In this document: in pieces, positions 17,251 through 26,359 of the stretch
Layout: each line of letters begins with the position of its first letter
Numbering within the stretch: the stretch's first letter is position 1
DNA from: an uncultured Ignatzschineria sp.
GTDB lineage: Bacteria > Pseudomonadota > Gammaproteobacteria > Cardiobacteriales > Wohlfahrtiimonadaceae
Direction: 5' to 3'
DNA length: 60,397 nt
NCBI GenBank assembly: GCA_947632245.1
Contig: CANRON010000002.1
Coordinates: forward strand, 1 to 60,397
Notes under the pieces: model-generated
What the model saw: only the letters and a program-made list of their open reading frames with translations
Database searches by the model: none
What the model was told of the DNA's origin: nothing
Made by a program: the position numbers and the translations under genes

Positions 17251-18204
17251 ATGAATTCTAGAATTATTGGTACAGGGCAATATTTGCCAGAAAATGTCGT
17301 TACAAATGAAAAGCTTTCTGAAACAGTTGAAACCAGCCATGACTGGATTGTAGAGCGTACCGGCATCTGCCAACGTCATATTGCGGATGATGATGCAACG
17401 ACAGCCGGACTTGCCTATGAAGCCGTGGTAGCGGCGCTTGCTGATGCAAATGTCGATGCTGCGGATATTGACTTAATAGTTCTTGCCACCACAACGCCGG
17501 ATCATACATATCCCTCAACCGCGACACTTGTTCAAGATATGCTAGGTAATAGACATGCCGCATCGTTTGATATTAGTGCGGCGTGCTCTGGTTTTATTTA
17601 TGCGCTCGCAATTGCGGATAACTTTATTAAAGCAGGATCTGCGAAAAAAGCGGTGGTTGTGGGCTCAGAAATCTATTCTCGAATTTTAGATTGGGATGAT
17701 CGTACTACCTGTGTGCTTTTCGGAGACGGTGCTGCGGCAGTTGTTTTAGAAGCAACAGAAGAAGAGGGAATTATCTCAACACATCTTCATGCAGATGGTT
17801 CTTATAAAGATCTATTATCTGTGAAGAAAAGTGTGATTTCAGGACCGGATGTCTACCCTTTTGTACAGATGAAAGGCAATGAAGTATTCCGTCATGCTGT
17901 GACAAAACTGCATGAAATTGTCGATGAAACATTGACGGCTGCAAATTTAACCGGCGATGATATCGATTGGTTAATTCCGCATCAGGCGAATCTTCGTATC
18001 ATGACTGCAACGGCAAAACGAGCAGGCATGCCGATGGAGAAGATGATAGTGACGGTTGATAAGCATGCCAATACCTCGGCGGCGAGCATTCCTCTAGCGC
18101 TTGATGTTGCGCGTAAAGATGGGCGCGTTAAAAAGGGCGATCTCGTCTTAATGGAAGCCTTTGGGGGCGGATTCACTTGGGGTTCAGCGCTTGTTCGCAT
18201 GTAA
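17251..18204 (+). CDS. fabH: 3-oxoacyl-ACP synthase III (FabH)
   Basis: FabH condenses acetyl-CoA with malonyl-ACP to start fatty-acid synthesis. From ATG 17251 it has 317 residues, the same as E. coli. The catalytic triad falls at identical numbers: C112 in SAACSGF, H244 in IPHQANLRI and N274 in HANTSAASI. The frame can be read upstream to 17206 inside plsX, but the added residues are non-homologous. AGGTAGG lies immediately ahead of the chosen start. Confidence 0.97.
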   Translation: MNSRIIGTGQYLPENVVTNEKLSETVETSHDWIVERTGICQRHIADDDATTAGLAYEAVVAALADANVDAADIDLIVLATTTPDHTYPSTATLVQDMLGNRHAASFDISAACSGFIYALAIADNFIKAGSAKKAVVVGSEIYSRILDWDDRTTCVLFGDGAAAVVLEATEEEGIISTHLHADGSYKDLLSVKKSVISGPDVYPFVQMKGNEVFRHAVTKLHEIVDETLTAANLTGDDIDWLIPHQANLRIMTATAKRAGMPMEKMIVTVDKHANTSAASIPLALDVARKDGRVKKGDLVLMEAFGGGFTWGSALVRM

Positions 18205-18232
18205 TCTTTCAATAAGTATTAAATGAATAGAA

Positions 18233-18285
18233 GACGATTTAGATATTAGATGCATATGCATCGGTGTTTAAATCGTCATATTTTT
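18233..18285 (+). terminator. Terminator-like nested hairpin after fabH
   Basis: An outer 9-bp stem GACGATTTA/TAAATCGTC (18233-18241 with 18269-18277) encloses the palindrome GATGCATATGCATC (18249-18262). ATATTTTTG follows. It separates fabH from fabD, and the remaining 200 bases to fabD show no gene. Confidence 0.6.
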
Positions 18286-18489
18286 GTAACTTAAATAATA
18301 TGCTGCATCGCGGGTAGTGCTTAACTGCTAGATAATGTTATGATTTATAGATAACAATAGCAGTCATGGGCGGAAATGAACTACCAAGACAATAGTAGAG
18401 AAAGCATTCGATCGCACTTTCAACTATGTCACCGCGATCACAATTGATCATTATCTTTTAATAAGAGATTTAATAAGAGAGTATTCAAA

Positions 18490-19431
18490 ATGAGTGAAAT
18501 GAATCGTACATTAGCATTTGTATTTCCGGGCCAAGGTTCTCAGAGTCTTGGCATGATTCAAGATCTATTAGATCATGAAATTGTAAAACAAACATTAGCG
18601 GAAGCGGATGAAGCATTAGGTTTTTCGCTATCAGATATTATCAAATCTGGCGATGTGGAAACATTGGGTAAAACTGAAATTACACAACCGGCAATTTTGA
18701 CGGTAAGCATTGCGCTTTGGCGTGTTTGGTCTGCACAAAATGGTGCGCAGCCCATGTATTTAGCAGGACATAGTCTGGGTGAATATAGTGCGATGGTTGC
18801 GGCGGGCGTTTTAGCATTTAAAGATGCTGTGAAGTTAGTACATGATCGCGGCACATTTATGCAAGAAGCGGTACCTGCAGGTACGGGCGCAATGGCGGCT
18901 ATTTTGGGTTTAGATGATGCGGACGTGATTGCTCTGTGTCAGGATTCACAAGCTGCCGGCATTGTTGCGGCGGTGAATTTTAACTCACAAGGTCAGGTCG
19001 TGATTGCTGGAGAAAAAGCAGCAGTAGAAGCGGCATGTGCTTTGGCAAAAGAGCGCGGCGCAAAACGTGCATTGATGCTCCCTGTTTCAGTGCCTTCTCA
19101 TTGTATATTGATGAAGCCTGCAGCGGATAGATTAGCAGTCGAGCTAGATAATATGCTGCTTTCAACCCCGAGCTTAGTGGTGATTCATAACGTTGATGTG
19201 ATGCCGCATACAGATACGACAGAGATTAAAGACGTATTGGTGAGCCAATTATATGAGCCCGTTCGTTGGACAGAAACCATTGAATACTTAGCACGTGAAG
19301 GCGTGACCACGATAGTAGAATGTGGTCCTGGAAAAGTTTTAACGGGCCTGATTCGCCGTATTGATAAATCGCTCGTGACTTATAATATTTTAGATGGGGC
19401 AACACTTGAAACAGTTATCACCGAAATCTAG
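18490..19431 (+). CDS. fabD: Malonyl-CoA:ACP transacylase (FabD)
   Basis: FabD loads malonate from CoA onto ACP. The 313-residue protein has FPGQGSQSLGM at 12-22, the nucleophile S95 in GHSLGEYSA and H204 in VPSHCILMKPAA. E. coli FabD has 309 residues. AAGAGAG stands before ATG 18490. The gene lies 285 bases beyond fabH, so it probably has its own promoter. The next gene is yciB rather than fabG-acpP, which is unusual for this locus. Confidence 0.96.
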   Translation: MSEMNRTLAFVFPGQGSQSLGMIQDLLDHEIVKQTLAEADEALGFSLSDIIKSGDVETLGKTEITQPAILTVSIALWRVWSAQNGAQPMYLAGHSLGEYSAMVAAGVLAFKDAVKLVHDRGTFMQEAVPAGTGAMAAILGLDDADVIALCQDSQAAGIVAAVNFNSQGQVVIAGEKAAVEAACALAKERGAKRALMLPVSVPSHCILMKPAADRLAVELDNMLLSTPSLVVIHNVDVMPHTDTTEIKDVLVSQLYEPVRWTETIEYLAREGVTTIVECGPGKVLTGLIRRIDKSLVTYNILDGATLETVITEI

Positions 19432-19999
19432 TCCCATTCCTCAAGCACTATTAGGGATCTGTTCGGTTCTTTTTATCGGCGCATTTCTCTTTTTTGAATA
19501 TGATCTTGTTTTTGCCACGAAAGTATTAGTCGCAAGCTCTGCGGTGGCGCTCGTCATTCTTGCACTTTTTTTCCGCCAACAAACAAAACGCAAGGATTGG
19601 TTGATTTTAGCAGCGACGCTTATTTTTGGATCGATGACGGCTTTCTCGAATGATGCTGTCTTTATTCAATGGCGAACAACAATTGTGAATATTCTGATAG
19701 CGATTGGCTTAATTGGCATGTTTTACTTAAAGAAGTCGCCGGTGCAGATGATGTTTGAAAAGCCCTTAGAGATTGAATTGCCGGCAAAAGAGTGGCTTCG
19801 AACAAATCTCTGGTGGGCACTTTTTATGTTTGTGATGGCCGGTTTAAATGCGGTATTAATCTTGATCGGAGTGTCGGAAAAAGAGTGGATGACCTTTAAA
19901 ATGATCATCAATCCCGCGATTACATTTATCATGGCGATCGCTTTAATGGTGTATCTCGTGAAGAAGAGTAAAGCACTTAAAGCAGAGAAAGATTTGTAA
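19394..19999 (+). CDS. yciB: Inner-membrane septation/intracellular-spread protein YciB
   Basis: A 201-residue protein with about five hydrophobic helices. The segments WLILAATLIFGSMTAFSNDAVFIQWRTTIVN and LRTNLWWALFMFVMAGLNAVL (quoted in parts: FSNDAVFIQW, TNLWWALFMF) match the YciB/IspZ family. YciB influences envelope synthesis and interacts with elongation and division proteins in E. coli. The ATG at 19394 lies inside fabD, a 38-base overlap in another frame with no separate ribosome-binding site. That suggests coupled translation, although a later start such as TTG 19406 is possible. Confidence 0.85.
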   Translation: MGQHLKQLSPKSSPIPQALLGICSVLFIGAFLFFEYDLVFATKVLVASSAVALVILALFFRQQTKRKDWLILAATLIFGSMTAFSNDAVFIQWRTTIVNILIAIGLIGMFYLKKSPVQMMFEKPLEIELPAKEWLRTNLWWALFMFVMAGLNAVLILIGVSEKEWMTFKMIINPAITFIMAIALMVYLVKKSKALKAEKDL

Positions 20000-20010
20000 C
20001 AATCATAGAA

Positions 20011-20048
20011 AATGCGAGAGGCAAGAGACAGCTTCTCGCATTGTTTTT
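20011..20048 (+). terminator. Rho-independent terminator after yciB
   Basis: A 9-bp stem AATGCGAGA/TCTCGCATT (20011-20019 with 20034-20042) followed by GTTTTT. Confidence 0.85.
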
Positions 20049-20189
20049 ATAGGGTGATTTTCTCCTGGGGTGTAACGTCTTGAAGCGAGTAGGCTTTTCG
20101 AGAATAGTAAAACTAGAGATTGCATTGCCGACAAATTAATATAGGCTGTTAATGTATTAAACGAAACTTTAACTAAGATTGTAAAAAAG

Positions 20190-20465
20190 ATGAATAACCA
20201 ACCAAGATTAGATAAAATTAGAGAATTATTAGAAGCGGCACTATCACCAACATCCCTAGAGATTATTGATGATAGCCACTTACATGCAGGGCACGCAGGT
20301 GCGAGAGGTGGCGCGGGTCACTTCACTGTCAAGATAGATTCACCACTCTTTGCGGGATTATCAATGATAAAACAACACCGCTTAGTGTATAAAGCATTAG
20401 ATACGATGATGGATAGTGATATCCATGCCTTGAGTATCCAAGTAATGACTCAACAACCGAGATAA
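20190..20465 (+). CDS. bolA: BolA-family protein
   Basis: A 91-residue single BolA domain with the diagnostic SHLHAGH...GHFTVKI region (about residues 30-50) and the helix LSMIKQHRLVYKALDTMM. BolA proteins bind [2Fe-2S] clusters together with monothiol glutaredoxins and affect iron handling and morphology. The gene sits 13 bases before a periplasmic PPIase, so the pair is an operon. The yciB-bolA-PPIase order also occurs in other gammaproteobacteria. Confidence 0.88.
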   Translation: MNNQPRLDKIRELLEAALSPTSLEIIDDSHLHAGHAGARGGAGHFTVKIDSPLFAGLSMIKQHRLVYKALDTMMDSDIHALSIQVMTQQPR

Positions 20466-20478
20466 GGGAAGAGTAACA

Positions 20479-21369
20479 ATGAAAAAATTATTCAAAACAG
20501 CAATGTTAACAGCAGCAATCATGGGTGCTTTCTCACCTGTAATGGCACAAGATAGCGCAGCACCAGTCGTCGCTGAACAAGCAGAAGCTGTTTACGTGTT
20601 CCAAGACCCTGTTGCAAAGATCAATGGTAAAGATATTTCGAAAGCAGAATTTGATAACTTTCTTTTGCTCTCGCAAGGCGTAGAAGTTGATGAAGTTGCA
20701 AATGCCGCGCTTGCAGAGCAACTCGTAACCCTTTTAGGCACACAAGAAGCGTTAGCTGCAGAAGCGAAAACACGTGGCCTTGATAAAGATGCGGATTATC
20801 AGCTAAAAGTAAAATTGATTAGCGATCTCTTCTTATCAGATATGTTGTTCCAAGATATGCTCGCGAAAGGCGAGATTTCAGATGCGGATTTACAAAAACA
20901 GTATGAAGCGGCAGTCGGTCAACTTGAAAAAAATGAATATCAAGCATCGCATATCTTAGTTGAAACAGCTGAAGAAGCGCAAGCAATCATCGATTCAATT
21001 AATAAAGGGGATACTACATTTGCCGAAGCTGCTAAAGAGAAATCTCTTGATACAGCCACTGCCCAGCGTGATGGCGCAATTGGCGGTTGGTTCAGACTTT
21101 CAATGATGGACCCAAGTTTTGGGGAAGCATTGGCAGGTATGGAAAAAGGTAAAATGAGTGCAGCGCCTGTACAATCACAATTTGGTCATCATGTTATTGT
21201 ATTTGATGATGTGCGTCCTGTAGATGTGAAGCCATTTGCAGAGTTAGATGCAGAAACAAAAGCGCAGTTAGCACAACCTGTATTCCAACAACATGTAGAG
21301 AAAGTACAAGAAGGTCTTAAAGTAGAACTTCCTGCAGCAATCCCTGCACAAGCAGATGAGAAAAAATAA
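20479..21369 (+). CDS. Periplasmic parvulin-type peptidyl-prolyl isomerase
   Basis: A 296-residue protein with a signal peptide (MKKLFKTAMLTAAIMGAF, likely cleavage after VMA at 23), a helical SurA/PrsA-like N-terminal chaperone region, and a parvulin domain at about 155-250. The parvulin motifs are ASHILVETAEEAQ, FAEAAKEKSLD, GAIGGWF and SQFGHHVI. It probably assists folding of exported proteins. It is a PpiC/PrsA-like single-parvulin protein rather than SurA, which has two such domains. The mature chain is rich in Ala, Asp and Glu. Confidence 0.88.
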   Translation: MKKLFKTAMLTAAIMGAFSPVMAQDSAAPVVAEQAEAVYVFQDPVAKINGKDISKAEFDNFLLLSQGVEVDEVANAALAEQLVTLLGTQEALAAEAKTRGLDKDADYQLKVKLISDLFLSDMLFQDMLAKGEISDADLQKQYEAAVGQLEKNEYQASHILVETAEEAQAIIDSINKGDTTFAEAAKEKSLDTATAQRDGAIGGWFRLSMMDPSFGEALAGMEKGKMSAAPVQSQFGHHVIVFDDVRPVDVKPFAELDAETKAQLAQPVFQQHVEKVQEGLKVELPAAIPAQADEKK

Positions 21370-21398
21370 TTTCTCTATCTGACATTGAAATAGCATGT

Positions 21399-21469
21399 CT
21401 ACACTGATTAAAATAGTGTAGGTACTTTTTCTAGCCTGATCCTTTCAATATAAGGAATCAGGTTTTTTT
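21399..21469 (+). terminator. Two tandem terminators between PPIase and sohB
   Basis: First, CTACACT/AGTGTAG (21399-21405 with 21415-21421) followed by GTACTTTTT. Second, a stem CCTGAT-CCTT/AAGG-AATCAGG with one bulge (21435-21462) followed by seven Ts. The second ends 19 bases before sohB. Confidence 0.8.
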
Positions 21470-21487
21470 ATTCATTAGGATCCATTA

Positions 21488-22708
21488 ATGGTTTATTTTA
21501 TAGATTTTATTCTATTCTTAGCAAAAACAGCGACAATTATTTTGGCATTTATTGTTGCACTTCTTTTCTTAGTCTCGCTGCGTTCAGGTAATCAACAGTC
21601 GGGCGGGAAAATTGAATTTAAAGATATTGGTGATCGCTTTGATCAGATCAAGGAAGGTTTTTTAGAGTTTAAAAATGGTGATGCAGATGAAAAATCAGCA
21701 GATACTCAAGATGACGCTACCAAAAAGACAAGTGCGCAAGAATCGATAAAAACGATATCAGATCAAGATGCTGATTCTACGCTTTTAAACAGCGAAGAGA
21801 GTGCAGCTGATAAGGATAATCGTAATACGACAGACTGTAAACAAGCATTCGCAGCAGAGGATGGTACTTTAGAATCAAAGCCGCTTACTGCGACTAAAGA
21901 TGACGCCGCTTCAGAATCTCTCTGGAAAAAAGCTGTCAATTGTGTCTTGTTTTGGAAAAAAGATGCTGAAGATACGCCGGCAGAGAAAGAGAAGACGCTC
22001 TATGTGCTCGAGTTCGATGGTGATGTCCATGCGGAAGAGGTTAAAAACTTACGTGAAGAAGTCTCAGCGCTCTTGCATATTGCTGAAAAAGGGGATGAGG
22101 TGCTGTTAAAGCTCACGAGCCCGGGTGGTGCTGTGAATAGTTATGGCTTGGCGGCATCCCAATTAGTGCGTATTCGTGAGAAAGGTATTCCTTTAACAGT
22201 TGCTGTCGATGAAGTGGCGGCAAGTGGTGGGTATCTCATGGCATGTGTTGCCAATAAAATTGTCGCAGCACCTTTTGCAATCGTGGGCTCTATTGGCGTT
22301 GTTGCAGAAATGCCCAACTTTCATAAAGTACTTGAAAAATACAATATCGATTATGAGCAATTTACAGCAGGTGAATATAAGCGCACGGTATCGATGTTTG
22401 GTGAAAATACAGAGTCTGCAAAAGAGAAGTTTAAAGAAGAGCTCACAGAAATTCATGATGTGTTTAAAGATTTTGTCCTCGAATATCGTCCTGAGCTGGA
22501 TGTTGAGCTAATTGCGACGGGTGAATACTGGTTGGCGGTAAAGGCGATTAAGCTCGGATTAGTCGATGAGCTTAAAACGAGTGATTCGTTCATCCTCGAA
22601 GCGATCGAAGAGAAGAATGTCTACTCGATTACCTATATTGAGAAGACAACAGTACGACAAGGTATTTCAAGATTCCTCACGCGTATTATGAAACGCATTC
22701 CTTTTTAA
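21488..22708 (+). CDS. sohB: Inner-membrane S49 peptidase SohB
   Basis: SohB is a membrane-anchored SppA-like protease of the S49 family. A single N-terminal helix covers residues 4-30. The protease core starts near residue 170 with LYVLEFDGDVHAEEV. S246 in VAASGGYLMA is the nucleophile and K298 in GEYKRT the general base. The product has 406 residues against about 350 in E. coli. The extra length is an acidic, Ser/Thr/Asp-rich linker at about 62-165, which probably tethers the catalytic domain away from the membrane. The physiological substrates are not known. Confidence 0.92.
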   Translation: MVYFIDFILFLAKTATIILAFIVALLFLVSLRSGNQQSGGKIEFKDIGDRFDQIKEGFLEFKNGDADEKSADTQDDATKKTSAQESIKTISDQDADSTLLNSEESAADKDNRNTTDCKQAFAAEDGTLESKPLTATKDDAASESLWKKAVNCVLFWKKDAEDTPAEKEKTLYVLEFDGDVHAEEVKNLREEVSALLHIAEKGDEVLLKLTSPGGAVNSYGLAASQLVRIREKGIPLTVAVDEVAASGGYLMACVANKIVAAPFAIVGSIGVVAEMPNFHKVLEKYNIDYEQFTAGEYKRTVSMFGENTESAKEKFKEELTEIHDVFKDFVLEYRPELDVELIATGEYWLAVKAIKLGLVDELKTSDSFILEAIEEKNVYSITYIEKTTVRQGISRFLTRIMKRIPF

Positions 22709-22745
22709 GCGATTGCAATAGCATCAAGATACTGCGAAACAATAG

Positions 22746-22773
22746 AAAGCCGGACTGATCAGTTCGGCTTTTT
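22746..22773 (+). terminator. Rho-independent terminator after sohB
   Basis: A stem AAAGCCGGACT/AGTTCGGCTTT (22746-22756 with 22761-22771) with a 4-nt loop and a T-run. Confidence 0.85.
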
Positions 22774-22932
22774 CGCATTAATTTTATGTACTGTTTGTAG
22801 ATCTCAAAGGATTGATTAGCATTCTATACCGAGCGCGAGAAAGGGGAATATTGGCGTGGGAAATGATAAACTGTACTGAGTATACTCTTGAGAAATAGTG
22901 ACCTATTATGATACGAACAGGATTAGAGAAAC

Positions 22933-25125
22933 ATGCAAACTAAGTGCTTAGAGGTGATTGTTGAGGTGGCATTGCCATGCCCTTTGCATAAAACTTTTGA
23001 GTACCTGGCGAAGGGGGCGAATATTCAGCCCGGCATGCGCGTCTCTACTGACTTTGCACGTCGAAAAATGATTGGCGTGATTACAGCCGTTAAAGATGAG
23101 AGCGAGTACCCCCGGGGAAAACTGAAAGCTGTACATGCTGTTTTAGATGAATCGCCGCTGTTATCAGGATCTCTATTAGCGCTAGCAGTATGGATAGCCC
23201 ATTATTATCACGCGCCAATCGGAGAGGTATTTCAACTTTTTCTGCCCACAAAGTTACGACAAGGGCATCCATTATTTGAAGCGGGCACCCTCTATACGCT
23301 GACAGAGGATGGTTTGGCATGGTATCAATCTGATCAAAACCGGGCATCGAGAGCGAAGATTGCAATTTTAGAATCTATGCCACTGGGGCAAGCTGTTTCT
23401 GAGCAAGCATTGATGGTGCAATGCCCTAATTTTAAAAATCATCGTAAAGCTTTAATGGATGCAGCGTTAATCGTATCCACGCAGCATTTAGATGATCAGC
23501 CTTCAGTGCCGCAACTACCGATCAAAGAACTCCCATTAGTTTTAACGCAAGCGCAGCAATCTATCGTTGATGATATTACGGGGCGTTCGCAGGGGATCTC
23601 CTTTATTGAGGGGGTAACGGGTTCTGGGAAAACGGCTGTATACACGGAGATCGCACGAAGTTATTTAAATAAAGGACTACAAGTATTGATGCTTGTGCCT
23701 GAAATAGGTTTAACACCACAGTTTGTCGGGCGAATTCATAAAGCTTTGGGCGTGCGAATCGCCGTTATTCATTCGCAAATTACTGACAATGAACGCTTAA
23801 AAGCATGGCGAGATGCGATGCTAGGGCGCGTAGATCTGATTATTGGGACGCGCTCGGCGCTCTTTACGCCCTTTGCAAGGCTGGGGCTCATGATCATTGA
23901 TGAGGCGCATGATGGCTCTTATATTCAGCGAGATGGCGTGCGTTATTCTGCGCATAATAGTGCGATTAAACGCGCAGATCTCGAGAATATCCCTCTGATT
24001 TTAGGTAGTGCCACCCCGACTTATGAAAGCGTGCGTAATATTAAAGAGGGACGTTACGCGCATTATCAATTACCGGCAAGGGTAAGCGGGGCAATGCCTG
24101 AATGGGAAATTATCGATCTGAATGAAGAGAAAGCCTATGATGGCGTTTCGACAAAAGTATTAGATGATATTGAAGCCACTATTTCTCGTAACGAGCAAGT
24201 ACTTATCTTTTTAAATCGACGGGGATTTTCGCCTGTGATTACCTGCCTTGATTGCGGCACGATGCTTGAGTGTGATCATTGTAGTAGTTATCTGAATTAC
24301 CATAAGACAACCGGAAAATTACATTGTCACCATTGCGCGACGAAATATCCCTATCCTGAAGTATGCCGCGCTTGTGCGGGGACAAGCTTTAAAGAGCTCG
24401 GCGCTGGGACCCAAAAGATTGAAAAGATTTTAGCAGATGCATTTCCAGTCGCAAAAGTACTGCGTTTTGATCGTGATAATGTCAAAAATAGCCGAGATTT
24501 AGAATCGCATTTGGCCATTATTGGCGAGAATGAAGCGGATATTATCATTGGTACACAGATGTTGGCAAAAGGGCATGATTTCCCGAATATCACATTGGTC
24601 GTATTGCTCAATAGTGATGGACTCTTTTTTGCCAATGACTTTAGAGCCGATGAAAAGATGGCACAGCTCTTAATGCAAGTTTCAGGGCGAGCAGGGCGTG
24701 GCGAGAAAAAGGGGAAAGTATTGGTACAGACGATGTTCCCTGATAATGCACTGTTTCATGAGTTACCAAAAATTGGGTATCATGCTTATGCAGAAAAAGC
24801 ATTGGAAGTGAGAGAGATCTTGGCTTTACCGCCCTATTCAAATCAGATCTTGGTACAAGTAGAAGCACGAAGTGAAGTCGACGCAACCCACTATTTAGAG
24901 GGGATTTTAGGGCTACTGCCTAAAGCTTCAGATGTTGAAATTACGCCAGTGACGCCCAATAACTTAAAACGCCGGCAAGGATTTTATCGCGTCCATGCGA
25001 TATTACAATCAGAGTCCCGTGGGGCACTGCATAGAGCGGCTTACCAATTACGAATGATTTTTGATGCCAATATTCGTGCCGGTATTCGGCTTTTAATCGA
25101 GGTCGATCCTTTAGACTTTAGCTGA
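22933..25125 (+). CDS. priA: Primosomal protein N' (replication-restart helicase PriA)
   Basis: PriA reloads the replisome at stalled forks and D-loops. The 730-residue protein has an N-terminal 3'-OH-binding and winged-helix region, Walker A GVTGSGKT at 227-234, and an eight-cysteine zinc module at C438, C441, C447, C450, C465, C468, C478 and C481. GTQMLAKGHDFPN and QVSGRAGRG lie in the second helicase lobe. The Walker B box reads DEAH (323-326) rather than the DEEH of E. coli PriA; both are functional DExH forms. The gene is transcribed alone. Confidence 0.97.
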   Translation: MQTKCLEVIVEVALPCPLHKTFEYLAKGANIQPGMRVSTDFARRKMIGVITAVKDESEYPRGKLKAVHAVLDESPLLSGSLLALAVWIAHYYHAPIGEVFQLFLPTKLRQGHPLFEAGTLYTLTEDGLAWYQSDQNRASRAKIAILESMPLGQAVSEQALMVQCPNFKNHRKALMDAALIVSTQHLDDQPSVPQLPIKELPLVLTQAQQSIVDDITGRSQGISFIEGVTGSGKTAVYTEIARSYLNKGLQVLMLVPEIGLTPQFVGRIHKALGVRIAVIHSQITDNERLKAWRDAMLGRVDLIIGTRSALFTPFARLGLMIIDEAHDGSYIQRDGVRYSAHNSAIKRADLENIPLILGSATPTYESVRNIKEGRYAHYQLPARVSGAMPEWEIIDLNEEKAYDGVSTKVLDDIEATISRNEQVLIFLNRRGFSPVITCLDCGTMLECDHCSSYLNYHKTTGKLHCHHCATKYPYPEVCRACAGTSFKELGAGTQKIEKILADAFPVAKVLRFDRDNVKNSRDLESHLAIIGENEADIIIGTQMLAKGHDFPNITLVVLLNSDGLFFANDFRADEKMAQLLMQVSGRAGRGEKKGKVLVQTMFPDNALFHELPKIGYHAYAEKALEVREILALPPYSNQILVQVEARSEVDATHYLEGILGLLPKASDVEITPVTPNNLKRRQGFYRVHAILQSESRGALHRAAYQLRMIFDANIRAGIRLLIEVDPLDFS

Positions 25126-25155
25126 TTTTAAGTCTTGTAGGACAGACTTGAAATC
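25124..25155. terminator. Hairpin between the convergent priA and hydrolase genes
   Basis: A 12-bp stem GATTTTAAGTCT/AGACTTGAAATC with one G-U pair fills the 34-base gap and overlaps the priA stop. The T-run is weak. Confidence 0.5.
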
Positions 25156-25159
25156 ACCA

Positions 25160-26359
25160 TTATTGCGCCGGCATGTGAGCTTGAATAAATTGTACTAATT
25201 CTTCATTTTTCCAAAGAATCGCTTCTGTGTGAGACGCGCCTTCAACTAAGAGAAAGTGAATGTGCTGAGAGTCTAATATCTTGAGGTTTTCAACTAACTG
25301 CGCCGTCACCACTGCCGGCACATTTGTATCTTCTGTACCTTGAATAATTAAAACCGGCTTGTCGAGCTTTTGAGTGCCGGGTTGGTTTTTTGCAAAGAAC
25401 TCAAGCAGAACGGGATGTGATTGAAACGCCTCAATATCAATACCGGGATAATCCATCATGGATTGATCAGGATAGTTTTGCATGAATTGAATCAAATCTT
25501 GTTGGAACAGGTCGCGAATGCCGTGCAAACAGATACCATCTTCACCATTGGTACCTTCAGCACTTTGTGCAAAGCCTCTGGCATTAGGATAGAACAGGCT
25601 TAAGTAATCAAAGTCCGGTTTTTCGGCCTTAATACCCACGCCGACAAGTGCGCCATACGCAAGGATTGTCGCAAAGGAGCGCACAGCATTTCGTTCTTCA
25701 AGGGGGATATGACTTTCAGCTTCAAATTGATTGAGCGCTGTTAATTGGGAGGGCATGATATCTCGCACTATTTCTAATAGACCCGAAGCTGGCGCGCCTG
25801 CTACAGCGCCTTTAAAGTGCGTATCATAATTTGCATATTCTGCAGTGCCTAAAGATGCTTGCCCCCCTTGAGATTGGCCGACGACCATCCATGACCCTTC
25901 AAATTCCGAAGGAGATGCTGTTTTAAGTGCAACAACGCCATAGATCGCAGACAATGCCTCACTTTCTAGATGCAGATAAGGATGTATCCCGGGAGTTCCT
26001 AATCCTTCATAATCCGGTGCTAAAATCACATATCCTTTTTGCAGGAGTGCATCCGCGGCTACTTGGAAATTGGTATTGATAGGATTATTACTCGGCGCAC
26101 AGGCATCCCCAACGCCGACTGTGCCATGTGTCCAAACAACAATACGCCAGCCATCGATAGGTTTGGGGGTTTTAGGGTAAAAGACCAGCGCTGTCGCTGC
26201 CTGAAGTTTGCCGGAGAGATAAGGCATTTGATAAGTCATAACCTTAATTGTTTGTGCCGTGTCTAGCGTGCCAAGTAGATAGGGCTGGGTTGTGATATCT
26301 AGATTGGCAGATTCTGCTGCTTGAAAATGGTCAAAAACAGGGGCTTTAAATTGTGACAT
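25160..26359 (-). CDS. Alpha/beta hydrolase, secretory-lipase-like
   Basis: A 399-residue serine hydrolase. The catalytic nucleophile is S163 in VVGQSQGGQAS. The likely acid is the Asp of QGTEDTNVP and the base the His of EGASHTEAIL near the C terminus. VVWTHGTVGVGDACAPS provides the oxyanion region, and LAPDYEGLGTPGIHPY is typical of the LIP/secretory-lipase fold. No signal peptide or lipobox is seen at the chosen start, so a cytosolic location is expected unless the true start differs. The substrate is unknown. The gene is monocistronic. Confidence 0.8.
   Translation of the reverse strand: MSQFKAPVFDHFQAAESANLDITTQPYLLGTLDTAQTIKVMTYQMPYLSGKLQAATALVFYPKTPKPIDGWRIVVWTHGTVGVGDACAPSNNPINTNFQVAADALLQKGYVILAPDYEGLGTPGIHPYLHLESEALSAIYGVVALKTASPSEFEGSWMVVGQSQGGQASLGTAEYANYDTHFKGAVAGAPASGLLEIVRDIMPSQLTALNQFEAESHIPLEERNAVRSFATILAYGALVGVGIKAEKPDFDYLSLFYPNARGFAQSAEGTNGEDGICLHGIRDLFQQDLIQFMQNYPDQSMMDYPGIDIEAFQSHPVLLEFFAKNQPGTQKLDKPVLIIQGTEDTNVPAVVTAQLVENLKILDSQHIHFLLVEGASHTEAILWKNEELVQFIQAHMPAQ

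Noticed and set aside
25421-25603. Plus-strand frame opposite the alpha/beta hydrolase
   Set aside because: Antisense shadow; the minus strand encodes an intact catalytic triad.
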